Positions 44,085-55,079 of a stretch of DNA of 64,000 nt are shown piece after piece. The number at the start of each line of letters is the position of its first letter. Position 1 is the stretch's first letter. The stretch is from Azolla caroliniana. Taxonomy: Eukaryota > Polypodiophyta. Both the position numbers and the translations under genes were made by a program. The DNA lies in assembly GCA_043228905.1 (NCBI GenBank), contig JBHGNT010000006.1:18166001-18230000 (forward strand), given 5' to 3'. The notes beneath the pieces were generated by a model. That model was given only the letters and a program-made list of their open reading frames with translations. It searched no databases and was not told the DNA's origin.

Positions 44085-44651
44085 CTAGGCCCGAGCCACA
44101 ATCAGGCTCCCTTTGTTGAACTTCATAACACCGTTCCGGATGCTACCCGTGTAGCCTTCATCGTCTAGCCGACCGGTTGATATCAGGTTCAGACGAACCT
44201 CCGGAACGTGTCGGACATCCTTCAGCAGCAGCTTGCATCCGGTTGGTGTTGTCAACCACACGTCTCCTATGCCGACAATTCGGCATGTACCTTCATTCCC
44301 CATCCGGACACAACCATGATCACCGACTGTGTAGGATGAGAAGTATTTACGGTACGAGGTAAGGTGGAACGACGCTCCGGAGTTGACCACCCAGGTCATC
44401 TCGTCGCCGACAAGGTTTATCTCACTCTCCTCGGTGATGAACATCAACTCTTCTTCACTTCCTGCGATTGCCATTGTACCCTTCTGGTCCGTTCCCCTCC
44501 GGTCTTTACCAATCCGGTCCGGGGTCCGCTTCGAATCGGTGCCGTCGGATTCCTTGTCTTTTCGAAAATACTGACAATTCTTCTGGAAGTGTCCCGGCTT
44601 GCCGCAACAGAAGCAAGTAGGCCTCCCCCTTGACTTTGACCGTGTCCCCAA
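44085..44651 (-). pseudogene. Cop-7 zinc knuckle and protease
   Basis: CFCCGKPGHFQKNC (about residues 12-25 of this piece) is followed by an acidic linker, SEEELMFITEESEINLV and WVVNSGASFHLTSYRKYF, where the active-site Asp of DSGAS has become Asn. Then NEGTCRIVGIGDVWLTT and LLKDVRHVPEVRLNLISTG. The frame is shared with gag and integrase. Confidence 0.9.
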
Positions 44652-45308
44652 CTTTTCCCGGTTCTAGGGACTCCGGTTCCTTTGTCTTCCGCGTTCCGAT
44701 TCGGTAAGGAGAGCTTTGGAGTCGGAGCTCGTATCCTTATCTTTTCGACGCGCCTCCTCATCTAGCAAGCTCGACTTCACTCTTGCTAGGGATAACCATT
44801 TCCCTTCCGGCCCAGCATTGCCCAAGGTGACAACCAATGTCTCCCAGTTATCTGGGAGGGAACCGAGCAGGAGTAGTGCTAGTACCTCATCAGCGAGAGG
44901 TACCTCCAATGATGTTGCCTGGTGGATCAGCCCCTGGAAGGCATTCATGTGCTCCGCCATGCTGGAGCCATCTTGGTACCAGAGTCTTACTAGCTTCCGA
45001 AATACCGAAACCTGATTAACAACATTTTTGTTTTGAAACATAATGTCGATCTTCTCCCAGAGCTCATGAGCCTTGCTCTCTTCATTGAAGTTGTTGTATA
45101 GGCTCATGTCGATGAAGCACCGTATGTACGTCGTTGTCTTCCTGTGCATCACCTCCCATATCGTGGCGCCGATTTTGTCCGGTCTCTTGTCCCCGAACTG
45201 AACCGGCAGCCAAAGATCTTTAACCACGAGCATGTCCCTCATCTTCGACTTCCACACCGAATAGTTGGAGCCGGTGAGCTTGAACATGCCTCCCAACGAA
45301 TCATCCAT
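44652..45308 (-). pseudogene. gag: Cop-7 gag
   Basis: The start at 45308 gives MDDSLGGMFKLTGSNYSVWK, then VQFGDKRPDKIGATIWEVMH, NVVNQVSVFRKLVRLWYQDG, MAEHMNAFQGLIHQATSLEV and LALLLLGSLPDNWETLVVTL. It is an unbroken UBN2-type copia Gag of 215 codons ended by TAG at 44664, after which the same frame continues into the zinc knuckle, so the stop is a point mutation in what was one Gag-Pol frame. Confidence 0.92.
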
Positions 45309-45324
45309 ATTCTGTGTCGTTTTG

Positions 45325-46036
45325 CTCTGATACCAAATTTGACAAGAACTGTTCGCTCCGATGAACAACACTCGGCCACAACCGAGCTTAGAATAAAACA
45401 CAAAAAACAGGGAATGAAATGCATGACAAAGAGAAGAGAAGAGTACACAGGATGTTAACGTGGAAAACCCAAACTCGGGAAAAAACCACGGCAGCCCACA
45501 GACCACAAACTATCACTATATCAGAATGTACAATAAGAAAACACCGAGGCCACGACCTCGAGCTTGCTATCTTCGCCACAGGTGGCGGTTACAACAGAGG
45601 CAATGACCTCTTCCTCTCTCTCTCACTCTCTCTGTACACAGTTACGCGCTCTAATCTTGCACAAACAAGAATGACAACAACTATATCAATAAGTTTGCCC
45701 TATGTCATATTTATACTAATATGACTTTTCGGCTATATACAAATATAGCCCTGATGGACTCTCAGAAGACATATTTACGAATATGTCCCTTCATACGATG
45801 ATCACTCCTCACCGGGCCTGCATCATCCGGATCTTGCCAGGTACTCGTCATCCGGTTCTCACCGGGATCTTCCGTGGCCGGGTAGTCCACATCCGGTTCC
45901 CACCGGGTCTTCACCATCCGGCTCTTGCCAGGTACTTGTCATCCGGTTCTCACCGGGTCTTCCGTAACCGGGTAGTCAACATCCGGTTTCGGACTGTTCT
46001 TCTCACTTCCCATCCGGAGGGACCTGTTTCCTAACA
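45325..46036 (-). repeat. Primer site and 5' LTR of Cop-7
   Basis: CTCTGATACCA at 45325-45335, then TGACAAGAACTGTTC (45340) to TTTCCTAACA (46036). It matches the 3' LTR except for repeat number and scattered substitutions. Confidence 0.93.
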
Positions 46037-47081
46037 TATAGAAGTCTCAAATTTCTGCAAAAGTTGTCGCCAAAAGTGGGAAATGAATTGAGAACCTCGA
46101 TCAGAGGTGATATCCTCGAGTAAGCCATGTAATCAGACAACATTTTTAAGAAAAATGTCAGTTGTCTCTTCTCCAGAAATGGTTTTGGAACATGGGACAA
46201 AGTGAGACATCTTCGAAATCCGATCAACGACCAGAGGGAGGTTGGTTATAAAGTCCATGGATAGAGAGGCCCTTGGTTAACCTGGAATTGGGAGTGGGTG
46301 GAGAAAACCATGTGGTTGATGGTGAGCCGTTTTGGACCAAGCAACATACATCACATGTCTTGATAAATTCCTTGACAAATTTCCAAGACTGGGGCCACCA
46401 AAACCCCCGAGATAGCAACGCCAGGGTTTTCGTGACCCCAAAGTGGCTCGCAAGAGGATCATCATGATAGTTTTATACGATATGATCCTTTGGGAACGTA
46501 CAGGAGATGATTACGATACCCGTTTATGATACGATCCTTCGGGAACGTACAAGAGATGATTATGATATAATAAACCATCATGGTTATAAATTGGTTGAGA
46601 TATGATCTTTTTATGTCCGGGGATGGTTCATTGATGCGGGCCATGATGTCTTTGGCGAATGGGTCTGACATGGTTGTTGTGGCGATCTCATTGAGCAAAG
46701 AATCATCATACAACATGTAGGTGGCGAAAATCTAAGGTTGATCGGGCCTGAACAAACAATGGGATTGTTGCGAATATGCGTCATCCCCTGGGCGCAATGC
46801 GAAATCAGTTCGTCGAGAGAGGGCATCAACTTTCCCATGTTGAACTACAGGTCGTAGAAAGATCTCAAAGTCATAGTCAGCGAGAAAAGATGACCGTCGG
46901 GCTTGCCTCTAATTCAATGTATGACTAGTGGTGAAGTAAATTAGATTTTTGTGGTCGGTCATCACCTGGATACGATGTTGGGCCCCAGCCAAATCAGGTT
47001 GCTATTCGGCGAAGGCAGAAATGATTGTTGCAAGCTCCTTGTCGTAGACCAGATAATTGATTTCCGGGGTTGTAAACTTCC
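46037..47081 (-). pseudogene. Gyp-E RNase H end and integrase N-terminus
   Basis: From 47081 downward: RKFTTPEINYLVYDKELATI, MTDHKNLIYFTTSHTLN, KVDALSRRTDFALRPGDDAY (RNase H and tether), then LLSRGFWWPQSWKFVKEFIK and TCDVCCLVQN (H2C2 zinc-binding part of integrase). Several stops and frameshifts. A 45-bp local duplication ATACGATCCTTYGGGAACGT occurs at about 46480 and 46530. Confidence 0.85.
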
Positions 47082-47481
47082 TGAAGAAGATTATGTACGA
47101 AAGCAATAGAGAACTAAACACGGAAAATACACAGGTTTAATGGAGAGCTTGAATATACACAGTACGCGGGAGAGACAGAGAGAGAGAACACACAGAAACT
47201 CAATTCAAAAAATACTCACTCTATATATACACCATGCTCAGTGAGCACCTTTTATACAAGCCCTGACAATAGGGCTGACACAAGTACTGACAATACTTGA
47301 ATGCTCATAAATGAGCCTACTACACTAACTCCCAAAATTATTCCTTACGAGGAATATCATACTAACGGCCTTCCGGTTTATGCACCGATACGGCCATGTT
47401 ATGCGTACCGATTTACGCACCTAGTCTACACACTGGGTTACGCATCGTATTACGCATGAATGTTGAGCTTGTCTCTCAACA
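47082..47481 (-). repeat. 3' LTR of Cop-8
   Basis: TGAAGAAGATTATG to GTCTCTCAACA, exactly 400 bp like the 5' LTR, with roughly 20 differences by eye. Confidence 0.95.
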
Positions 47482-47558
47482 CTCCCCCTCAAGCTCAACT
47501 TGAGGTTCCACCTACTCTGCCGGATCTACGCTCTGGTTCCTTCTGGCTTCACGCCTCG

Positions 47559-47581
47559 CAAACCCTAAACCCTAAACCGGG
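47559..47581. repeat. Short telomere-like repeat in Cop-8
   Basis: CCCTAAACCCTAAA with partial flanking units, the plant telomere motif. It sits where the RNase H frame (QLAKNPVF on minus) breaks off; the rest of RNase H, normally HARTKH and beyond, is missing. It may be filler at a repaired break or chance. Confidence 0.5.
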
Positions 47582-47589
47582 TCTGGAAG

Positions 47590-48994
47590 ACGGGGTTCTT
47601 AGCTAGCTGGATGCTGCTAAGGTTGTCGCAGTAGATTGTCGTTGGATCAGATACCTCCACCTACAGATCCTTAGGTAGCCATTTCAACCATATGGCTTCG
47701 CATGTCGCGACAGCCGCTCCTCTATACTCGGCTTCGGTGCTCGATAGCGCAACTATCGGCTGCTTCTTGCTACACGCGATCGCGGCACTCCCGAGAGAGA
47801 ATGCGAAACCGGACGTGGATCGATGATTGGCAACGTTTTCGGCCCAATCAGCATCGGTGTAACCGACCAACTGCACGGCAGTATTGGTCCGATATAGTAG
47901 CCCCCGGTCCTTAGTGCCACTGACGTACCGGAGTACACGTTGTGCGCACTGAAGGTGCTCCTCGGTCGGTCGCGCCATGAACTGACTAATCACCCCGACC
48001 GGGTAGTTGAGATCTGGTCAGGTGATGGTCAAGTATATAAGGCTTCTGACTATTTGTCAGAACCTCATCGGGTCGCATACCTTTCCGGAATCGGAGTGAA
48101 GCTTGACGGTTCTATCCAGAAGAGTCGAGACGGACTTACAGTCGATCATCCCAAACTTGAAGAGCTCAGCACGTAATGATGTTGGCTAATCAATATGCCT
48201 TCGGGGGTACGGATCACTTCGATCCCGAGGAAGTAATGAAGGTCCCCCTGATCCTTCATGTCGAATGATGCCGCAAGTTGGAGCTTCACGCGGTCAATCT
48301 CACCTAGGTCGGCGCCGGTGATGACCAAGTCATCAACATAAAGTAAAATGCTAACTGGCTCGAGTCGTCCTTTCCGGATGAACAGTGAGGAGTCTGATTT
48401 TGACGTCACAAAGCCCATCCGACGCAATCGTTGTGTGATCTGCATGTTCCAGGCACACAGGGCTTGCTTTAGTCCGTAAAGGGACTTCTTCAATCGGCAC
48501 ACCGCCGAGGTGTTCGTTCCGAAGTGAAATCCAGGAGGTTGTACCATGTACACCTGTTCCTCAAGCTCACCTTGCAAGAATGCATTCTTTACATCCATCT
48601 GATGTAAGTGCCACCTCTTAGCCGCCGCTATGGCTAGTAGAACACGCACAGTAGTCATCTTCGTGACAAGCGCAAAGGTGTCGTCGTAGTCGATGTCGTG
48701 TTGTTGCACGTAGCCGTTCGCTACTAACCGGGCCTTGTATCGGTTGACCGAGCTGTCGGTGTTGTACTTGACCTTGTACACCCACCTACATCCAATCGGC
48801 TTCACTCCTTTCAGTGCATCAACCAGGTCCCAAGTTTCATTCTCCGCCAATGTGCGCATCTCTTCATCCATTGCGGCATGCCAATTCGCGTCCTTCGCCG
48901 CTTCTACGTAGCTCTTTGGCTCACACACTTCTGCGACACGCATCATGTACGCATAGTGATGCGCCATGTACTCATTGTAACTGAACCGCACCAT
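47590..48994 (-). pseudogene. Cop-8 reverse transcriptase and RNase H
   Basis: RT is open from 48994 to 48146 (282 codons): [80 protein letters not shown] and the catalytic SILLYVDDLVITGAD. After a frameshift RNase H reads GYTDADWAENVANHRSTSGF and ALSSTEAEYRGAAVATCEAI, ending near 47590 with YCDNLSSIQLAKNPVF. The C-terminal third of RNase H is missing. Confidence 0.93.
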
Positions 48995-49003
48995 AGGGTT
49001 CTC

Positions 49004-50029
49004 CTAGCGGGTTGATCGGTGTAATTGCTCATTAGCCGAAGTTGAGGCTTTCTTGGCCGGCGCGGACTTCGGTCTCAAAGACCCGTCGTCACTTCCCTCG
49101 AAGTCAGACTCGTGTTGATCCGACTCGTTCCTATCTGTATCGTAATACGACACCTTCTTCTTCCCTTTTTCTTTGCGCGTAAGCCGTCTCCTCGGCTTCC
49201 TGCGCGGGGAATGCACAGTCGAGTCTCCACTACTCGCCGGCTCTTCATCGGACTGGTCGAACCGACTCAGTCGTCCATTCGGTCCACTTAACCGAAACGA
49301 AATCGGACTCTCTTTGCGGGTTCCGTTTTCAGGCTCATCCGGAGGCATCTCGGCCTCGTTGAACTCATCGTCAGAACTCGGATTGGAGGTGAGGTCCGGA
49401 GTCGGAGGCAAGTACCAAGACGCGGACTCGTCAAACACAACGTCGCAGCTCACGCGCGCTTGTTTGGTGCGAGGGTTATAACAATTATAACCCTTCTATT
49501 CGTCCGAGTAGCCAACCAAGATACACTTCTCGGCTTTCGTGTCCAACTTCCTTCGTTTCTCCTTCGGCACATGCACATACACAATGCTACCGGAAACTCT
49601 CAAGTGTCGTAGATTCGGCTTCCTTCCGAAATACTGCTCATGCGCCGACACTTTGTCTCTGATCTGATTCTGGATGTATATCGCAGTCTGTACCGCCTCG
49701 GCCCAATAAAACTTGGGCAAGCTCTTTTCCTCCAGCATTGCTCGTGCTGCTTCCACAATCGACTGATTCTTCCTCTCAACCACGCCGTTTTGCTTTGGTG
49801 TGTATCTACAACTGAATTCGCGCCGAATTCCCATTTGTTGCAGATAGTCGTTGAATTGACCGGAAAAGTACTCTTTTCCGCCATCCGACCGCAAGCACTT
49901 AATCTTCCATCCTGTTTCTGTTTCCACGAACCCTTTGAGGTTCCGGAAACAATCGAAGACTTCACTCTTCTTCTCGATGAGATAGATCCACGTGTGCCGC
50001 GTATAGTCGTCGATGAAGGAGACAAAATA
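49004..50029 (-). pseudogene. Cop-8 integrase core and C-terminus
   Basis: After TGA at 50030 the core reads YFVSFIDDYTRHTWIYLIEK, IKCLRSDGGKEYFSGQF (Asp) and RYTPKQNGVVERKNQSIVEA (Glu), open to TAG at 49496. The C-terminal extension from 49453 is acidic and serine-rich and ends EQLHRSTR before TAG at 49004. All three catalytic residues are present. Confidence 0.93.
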
Positions 50030-50725
50030 TCAACTCCCACCAAGACTAACGTTCTGTGCCGGCCCCCATACATCGGAATGTATCAAGTCGAGCTTGTTTC
50101 GGCTCTGATTACGCTCGTTAGGGAAAAGAAGTTGGTGCTGCTTCCTGAGTTGGCAAGCTTCACAAATTTGTGCCTTCTGGCCACTAAATTTGGGCAATCC
50201 GAACACCACCTGTTTCGATTGCAGGTCTTGAAGCCGTTGATAGTTGACGTGGCCTATCCGCTTGTGCCATAAGTCGATATCCGACTCGACTTTTTGTCCT
50301 TTCGTGAACATTGCGGTGCCACCGTCACTAGAGTCAAGGATAAACATCCTCCCGTCTCTGCGCCCTTGTGCAATAACTCGACCTTCTTCTTCGATGAAGC
50401 ACCCGAGATGCGTGAACCTGACTTGCATCCCCTGGTCGACGATCTGCCCGACCGACACCAAATTCTTCGTGATTGTGGGGACGTGTAACACGTTCATGAG
50501 TTTCCCTTTCTGCTCGACATGGCTCAGGGGAACTTCACCGACATTCGCGATCGGATGCGGAGTGTCGTCTCCGGTTGCGACTACTCCCGGTTGCATCGGT
50601 TTCTCAAGGTATGAGAACCACTCCTCGTGGCACGTCATGTGGTTTGACGCACCGGAGTCGACGCACCACACCTTGTCCGATTTCGGGGTGGACATCTTCA
50701 TCGAGTTTGCTTTGTGTCTCGTCAC
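50030..50725 (-). pseudogene. Cop-8 protease and pre-integrase
   Basis: WCVDSGASNHMTCHEEWFSY (DSG intact, near 50650), EQKGKLMNVLHVPTITKNLV, then LWHKRIGHVNYQRLQDLQSK and CEACQLRKQHQLLFPNERNQ with the zinc-binding H and C residues, and LDLIHSDVWGPAQNVSLGGS, where integrase proper begins. It is an unbroken 231-codon piece. Confidence 0.94.
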
Positions 50726-51679
50726 GAAGGCTGACCCTTTTCCGGCTTTTCCGGACCCTGTGGCATAGTGCGATTGCTACCAATTTCCTTTGTTGGTTTG
50801 TTCGGAGCCTAATCCGGATCCGGTCCTCTCTGAATCGGTGCGCTTCTTCCAGCACTCGCTCTCCTTGTTGCCTTTCTTGCCACAGTACCAACATTCCGCA
50901 ACGGATTTCCCTTGCCGGTTCTCGTCGCCTCGACTCCCCCTGTTTTCGGAGGGTCTCGAATTGCTATCGGCATCACTTCGGTGCCTTCTTCCTTGATCCC
51001 GTCGGCCGCCTCCATTGTGCACCAACTCGCCTCGTCCGCCACGACCACGGGGCATATCTCCCTCCATGTACAACATCTTGTTGTCGACATGCATGCTCGT
51101 CGACGCACTCGCGTGGTTCTCCTCTATAAGGAGCATCAACTGTAGGTCGAAAAACGACGGCGTATTCTCTCGTGTACACAGAGCAGTTCAGAATGCTCCA
51201 AACTTCGACGCTAGTCCCCTTAGACAGATCTGCACCATCTCGCCTTCCTCAACGTTCACATCGATGGAGGTTAAGGAGTCACATATATCTTTGATCTTCG
51301 AGGTGTAATCAGCCACCGACAAAATGCGTTGTCGTAGGTTGCTCAACACTTGTTGGAGTTGAAGCTTTCTGGTTGTAGTGCTTGCGGCGAAAATCTTCTT
51401 CAAATTTCCCCAAGCATCTTTCGGCATTTTTGCATCCCAAATGTAGCTTAGGAGTTGTTCGCCCACACAAGACGCGAAGCAGTACAGTACTCTGTTCGCC
51501 GAATGTTCCCACGCTGGGAAATCTCTGTGTGTCAATTCAGGTGCTGTGTCATTTGCTCCATCGACATAGCTCCAGTAACCATGCCCGAGCAGGTACTAGT
51601 GCATCTTGTAGGACGAAGACGCGTAATTGTTTCTATCGAGTTTCTCGGTAGGAAGCGAGCTAGCCATGCCTCTATCCAT
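50726..51679 (-). pseudogene. gag: Cop-8 gag
   Basis: The start at 51679 gives MDRGMASSLPTEKLDRNNYA. TAG at 51596 replaces Q in KMHQYL (Cop-6 has Q). Then THRDFPAWEHSANRVLYCFA and LRQRILSVADYTSKIKDICD, TGA at 51188, an arginine-glycine-rich stretch and the knuckle CWYCGKKGNKESEC (His replaced by Asn). TAG at 50777 precedes the protease. All parts are in one frame. Confidence 0.92.
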
Positions 51680-51752
51680 TTTGTTTTTCCTGTTCTTCTT
51701 GGTTAGTTTTCTTTTCAAGCTATGTCGGCTGCAGAGGTTCTCAACCCTCGCA

Positions 51753-52163
51753 CTTTGATACCATGAAGAAGATTATGTGTGGAACCAATAGAGAACTAAA
51801 CACGGAAAATACGCAGGTTTAACGGAGAGCTTGAATATACACAGTATGCGGGAGAGACAGAGAGAGAGAACACACAGAAACTCAATTCAAAAAATACTCA
51901 CTCTATATATACACCGTGCTCAGTGAGCACCTTTTATACAAGCCCTGACAATAGGGTTGACACAAGTATTGTCAATACTTGAATGCTCATAAATGAGCCT
52001 ACTACACTAACTCCCAAATTTATTCCTTACGAGGAATATCATACTAACGGCCTTTCGGTTTACACATCGATACGGCCATGTTATGTGTACCGATTTACGC
52101 ACCCAATCTACGCACTAGGTTACGCATCGTATTACGCACGAATGTTGAGCTTGTCTCTCAACA
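51753..52163 (-). repeat. Primer site and 5' LTR of Cop-8
   Basis: CTTTGATACCA (51753-51763), then TGAAGAAG (51764) to GTCTCTCAACA (52163). Confidence 0.95.
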
Positions 52164-53207
52164 CTTCCGAGAGTATAAGACAACATGATGTAGTGTGTCC
52201 TCGTCATCTGGTTGGGATAGGACAACTCCAATGTCAAAGTCAAAGGCGTCAGTTTCAACTTGGAAGGGCCTTGTGGGTTTGGGGTGGACCAACACTTGGG
52301 TTGTGAGAAAATCTGCCTTGAGGGCATCAAAAGCACTTTGTGCCGTGGAGGTCCAAAGAAATGGAGTATCTTTTCTAGTAAGGATGATTAGAGGTTACAC
52401 TAAAGAGGAAAAACCATTGATAAATCGTCAATAGAAATTTGCAAAACCAAGAAATGATTGTACCTCTTTCAACCAAGTAGGGACAGGCCAATCGGTGATT
52501 GCCGCCACCTTGCATGCATCCATTGTGATCCCAAAAGGTGAAATCACGTAGTCGAGGAATTCGACAAAGGTCCGATCGAATTTACATTTCTCACTGTTGG
52601 CGTAAAGCTCATGTTCCTGAAGTTTGGATAGAACCAAGCGAACGGGTTGTGTGTGCTCCTCTATGTTGGAAGAAAAAACTAGAATGTCGTCAAGGTAGAT
52701 CACCACGAAGTGATCAAGATACTCCCGAAATATATTGTTCATCATATGTTGGAAGACTATGGGGGCGTTGGTAAGGCCGAAAGGCATCACCTTGTACTCG
52801 AAATGTCCATAGCGTGTCCGGAAGGCCATTTTTCACTCGTCTCCAGGCTTGATACGCACCAGATTGTAGGCTCCCCGAAGGTCAATTTTGGAGAAGATAC
52901 ACCTGGTTCGAAGTCGGTTGAGGAGTGTTGGAATTAAAGGCAAGAGATAACGATTACGTACCATAATATTTTTGAGACCCCGATAATCCACACATAGTTG
53001 TAATGAGCCGTCCTTCTTCTTGGCAAATACGATTGGGGCCCCAAGTGGTGATTTGGAGGGTTGAATGAAGCCCTTGGCGAGGTTTTCATCCAGATATGTG
53101 CAAAGAGCCTCAAGTTCGGGTTCAGATAGCCCATAGATGGGCCCAAATGGTGGATGTGCACCATCTCGGAGTTTGATTGGGCAATCATAGGGGCAATGTG
53201 CTGGTAA
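52164..53207 (-). pseudogene. Gyp-E reverse transcriptase and RNase H start
   Basis: From 53200: [50 protein letters not shown] and [18 protein letters not shown], then TGA or stop and an open block [20 protein letters not shown] with the catalytic YLDD at 52697-52686. RNase H starts QVETDAFDFDIGVVLSQPDD near 52240 and is cut by Cop-8. The sequence is very like the intact Gyp-G RT (RTRYGHFEY and MPFGLTNAP in both). Confidence 0.9.
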
Positions 53208-53957
53208 CTAGTCTGCATTTCGCTTTTCGAACACATCCAAAAAGTCACTATATCTTGCAGGAAAATTGGTGACGGGAACAGAGACGTCCTGTGACACAAT
53301 GGGCACATTAGCGACCAAGCTAGAATCGGCCACAACAGAATCAACAGTGTCGGAGACTAAGTTGAAATTAGAAGAATGTGGACCCAAGCGGAAAGCATCC
53401 CTCACACAAGTAACAGGGTGGGGAGTTGTGACCCGTGCTGGTGTTTGTGGAAAAGTGATGGAGTGGCTGCACCAATCCACCATCGGATTGTGTGTTTCCA
53501 ACCAAGACATCCCTAAAAGAATCGGATGTTGAGGGGTTGCAATGAGGTAAAATGTTAATACCTCCTTCTGGAACCCAACTTGAAGTACCAACGGGACAGT
53601 GGCTTCAATAACCGCCCCCGAAGAGAGAACTTGTATGTCGATAGCTTCAACGGATATGGGTTGTGTTGTGTGGACGATGAGGATTTTATGTGCTCGGACG
53701 AACGCGATATCGATGAAACAAGTAGATGCACCAGAATTGAGCAAGGCATGGGATTGTATTGAAGTAGACCCAAAACAAAGACTTACTTGCAAAGTAAAAC
53801 CTCCTGATGGCGTGGCTGAATTGTAGGAGCACGAGGAAGTAGGGCAACTAAAAGTGTCCAGCAACATGGCTCCTACTACAACCAGACTTGGTCGTTTTCC
53901 TGTTGTCGAGAAACCTCTGCAAGATGTGCACGGTGGGATTGATGACAAGGGCCACAA
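53208..53957 (-). pseudogene. Gyp-E protease
   Basis: An open piece of 250 codons: TLQVSLCFGSTSIQSHALLN, then SGASTCFIDIAFVRAHKI and LIATPQHPILLGMSWLETHN. The active site reads NSGAS, so the catalytic Asp is replaced by Asn. It is in the same frame as the zinc knuckle upstream (CLYCGTSGHVIC), with no stop between, unlike Gyp-G where gag and pol are in different frames. Confidence 0.88.
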
Positions 53958-54886
53958 AATTGGATAGTGGCAGATGACATGGCCGGAGGTACCACAATAG
54001 AGGCAGAGGCCATTGTCACATCAATGTTGTCATTGGCCATCCGTTAATGGTTGCAACCGAGCATGATCGATCTCCATTGGGGTATGGGGGTCGACTTCCA
54101 TCAGGGTATGAGTATCATTGGAGGATGGCAACCGTCGCGTGCTTGGCGAAACTGATATATATGGCCTTGTGAGTGGACCATTGTAGGAGGAAGACAGGAA
54201 ACATCGAATCCTCCCTTCCTCCGGTCGAAGCTCAAAAAGAAGATTATCACATTGAACATCTTGGGAGATTACCTGAGACAATGATGTGGGATCCAGAAAG
54301 TTTATGAGAAGAGTCTTGACATCATTTCGAAGGCCTCGACGAAACTAGTCGCATAAGGCTTGGTCATCCCAGCTGACATCGCACGCGATCTGACGAAACT
54401 CTGAAGCATAGACGGAAACTAGACGAGAGCCCTGTTCTAAGGAATAGAGCTTCGTCAATGTCGTTCGTCGTCGGTCTGTCTCTCTGAATGTGGCTTCAAT
54501 CTCCACAAGGAAGGCAAGAAAGTTTTCTAAGAGTGGGGATGAGGTCTCAATCAATGGTGCAAACCACGCTTGTGTCATCCTAGAGAGAAGGCTGCCAATG
54601 AGGCCGACCCAAGAGAAATCGATAGCATAACATTGGGGTTGTAAGCGGATGATAAGACAAATTTGATTGATGAAGCCGCGAAGATGCGCCCTCAAGCCAT
54701 TGAATTTGTCAAGTAGGTTGACGCTAGGTTCGAGGACATATGAAGGGGGAGAGGAAAGGGTTGGGCTAGGTGTTGACAGAGGGTGAGGCTCAACGAGTGG
54801 GGGGTTGTTGGATGTGCCATTTTGAATCTCTCGTAATGATTGAGGAAGGTTTTCATTTTCTAGTTGAAGTTGTTCCAAGATGGCAT
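53958..54886 (-). pseudogene. Gyp-E gag
   Basis: From 54878: EQLQLENENLPQSLREIQNG, LRAHLRGFINQICLIIRLQP, VGLIGSLLSRMTQAWFAPLI, LYSLEQGSRLVSVYASEFRQ and CDVSWDDQALCD, then a TAG and further pieces with MEVDPHTPMEIDHARLQPL and the knuckle CLYCGTSGHVIC. It aligns with Gyp-G Gag block by block. The start codon is lost or displaced by the insertion of T4 at 54887. Confidence 0.88.
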
Positions 54887-54957
54887 GGATGTAGCTCAGT
54901 TGGTAAGGTTGCCCAATGGAGACTAGGTGGTCACGAGTTCAACCCCTACATTCCACA
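54887..54957 (+). pseudogene. Retroposed tRNA-like sequence T4 in Gyp-E gag
   Basis: A 71-base insert flanked by a perfect 7-bp direct repeat ATGGCAT (54880-54886 and 54958-54964). It begins GGATGTA, which pairs with TACATTC near its end (7 bp, one G-T), has a perfect A box TAGCTCAGTTGG, a B-box-like GAGTTCAACCCC and ends CCACA. The middle does not form a convincing anticodon arm, so it is not called a functional tRNA. The flanks mark it as a retroposed copy. Confidence 0.65.
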
Positions 54958-55012
54958 ATGGCATCTAGAGAATTAAGAGTATGTGAAGTATATAATAGGG
55001 AGGTGAGGATAT

Positions 55013-55074
55013 TGGGTTTCGAACCCATGACGTAGTGCTTGTAGTGTTAATAACTTACCACTAGGGTAAGCTAA
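55013..55074 (-). other. tRNA-like module T5 in the Gyp-E leader
   Basis: On minus, TACCCTAGTGGTAAG (A-box position) and ATGGGTTCGAAACCC (B-box position, GGTTCGAAACC) are 40 bases apart. It lies between the damaged LTR and gag, in the sense orientation of Gyp-E, unlike T3 and T6. Confidence 0.5.
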
Positions 55075-55079
55075 TTACG

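Larger units (their letters stand above)
40466..46036 (-). mobile_element. Cop-7, complete Tork/Tnt1-type copia element in Gyp-E
   Basis: LTRs at 40466-41252 (787 bp) and 45340-46036 (697 bp) flank the whole copia order. The target duplication TATAG is perfect at 40461-40465 and 46037-46041. The primer-site complement CTCTGATACCA (45325-45335) and polypurine complement AACTCCCCCTTCACT (41253-41267) are in place. Gag-pol is one frame from 45308 to about 43083 apart from TAG stops. Confidence 0.95.
47082..52163 (-). mobile_element. Cop-8, complete Ty1/copia element in Gyp-E
   Basis: Two 400-bp LTRs (47082-47481 and 51764-52163) and a perfect target duplication CTTCC (47077-47081 and 52164-52168). 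The primer-site complement CTTTGATACCA is at 51753-51763 and the polypurine complement CTCCCCCTCAAGC at 47482. Gag-pol from 51679 to 48146 is one frame broken only by six point stops, all TAG or TGA, so it is among the younger copies. Confidence 0.96.

Noticed and set aside
54887-54957. Functional tRNA gene
   Set aside because: The acceptor stem and A box fit, but the anticodon arm does not form, and flanking direct repeats mark a retroposed copy.
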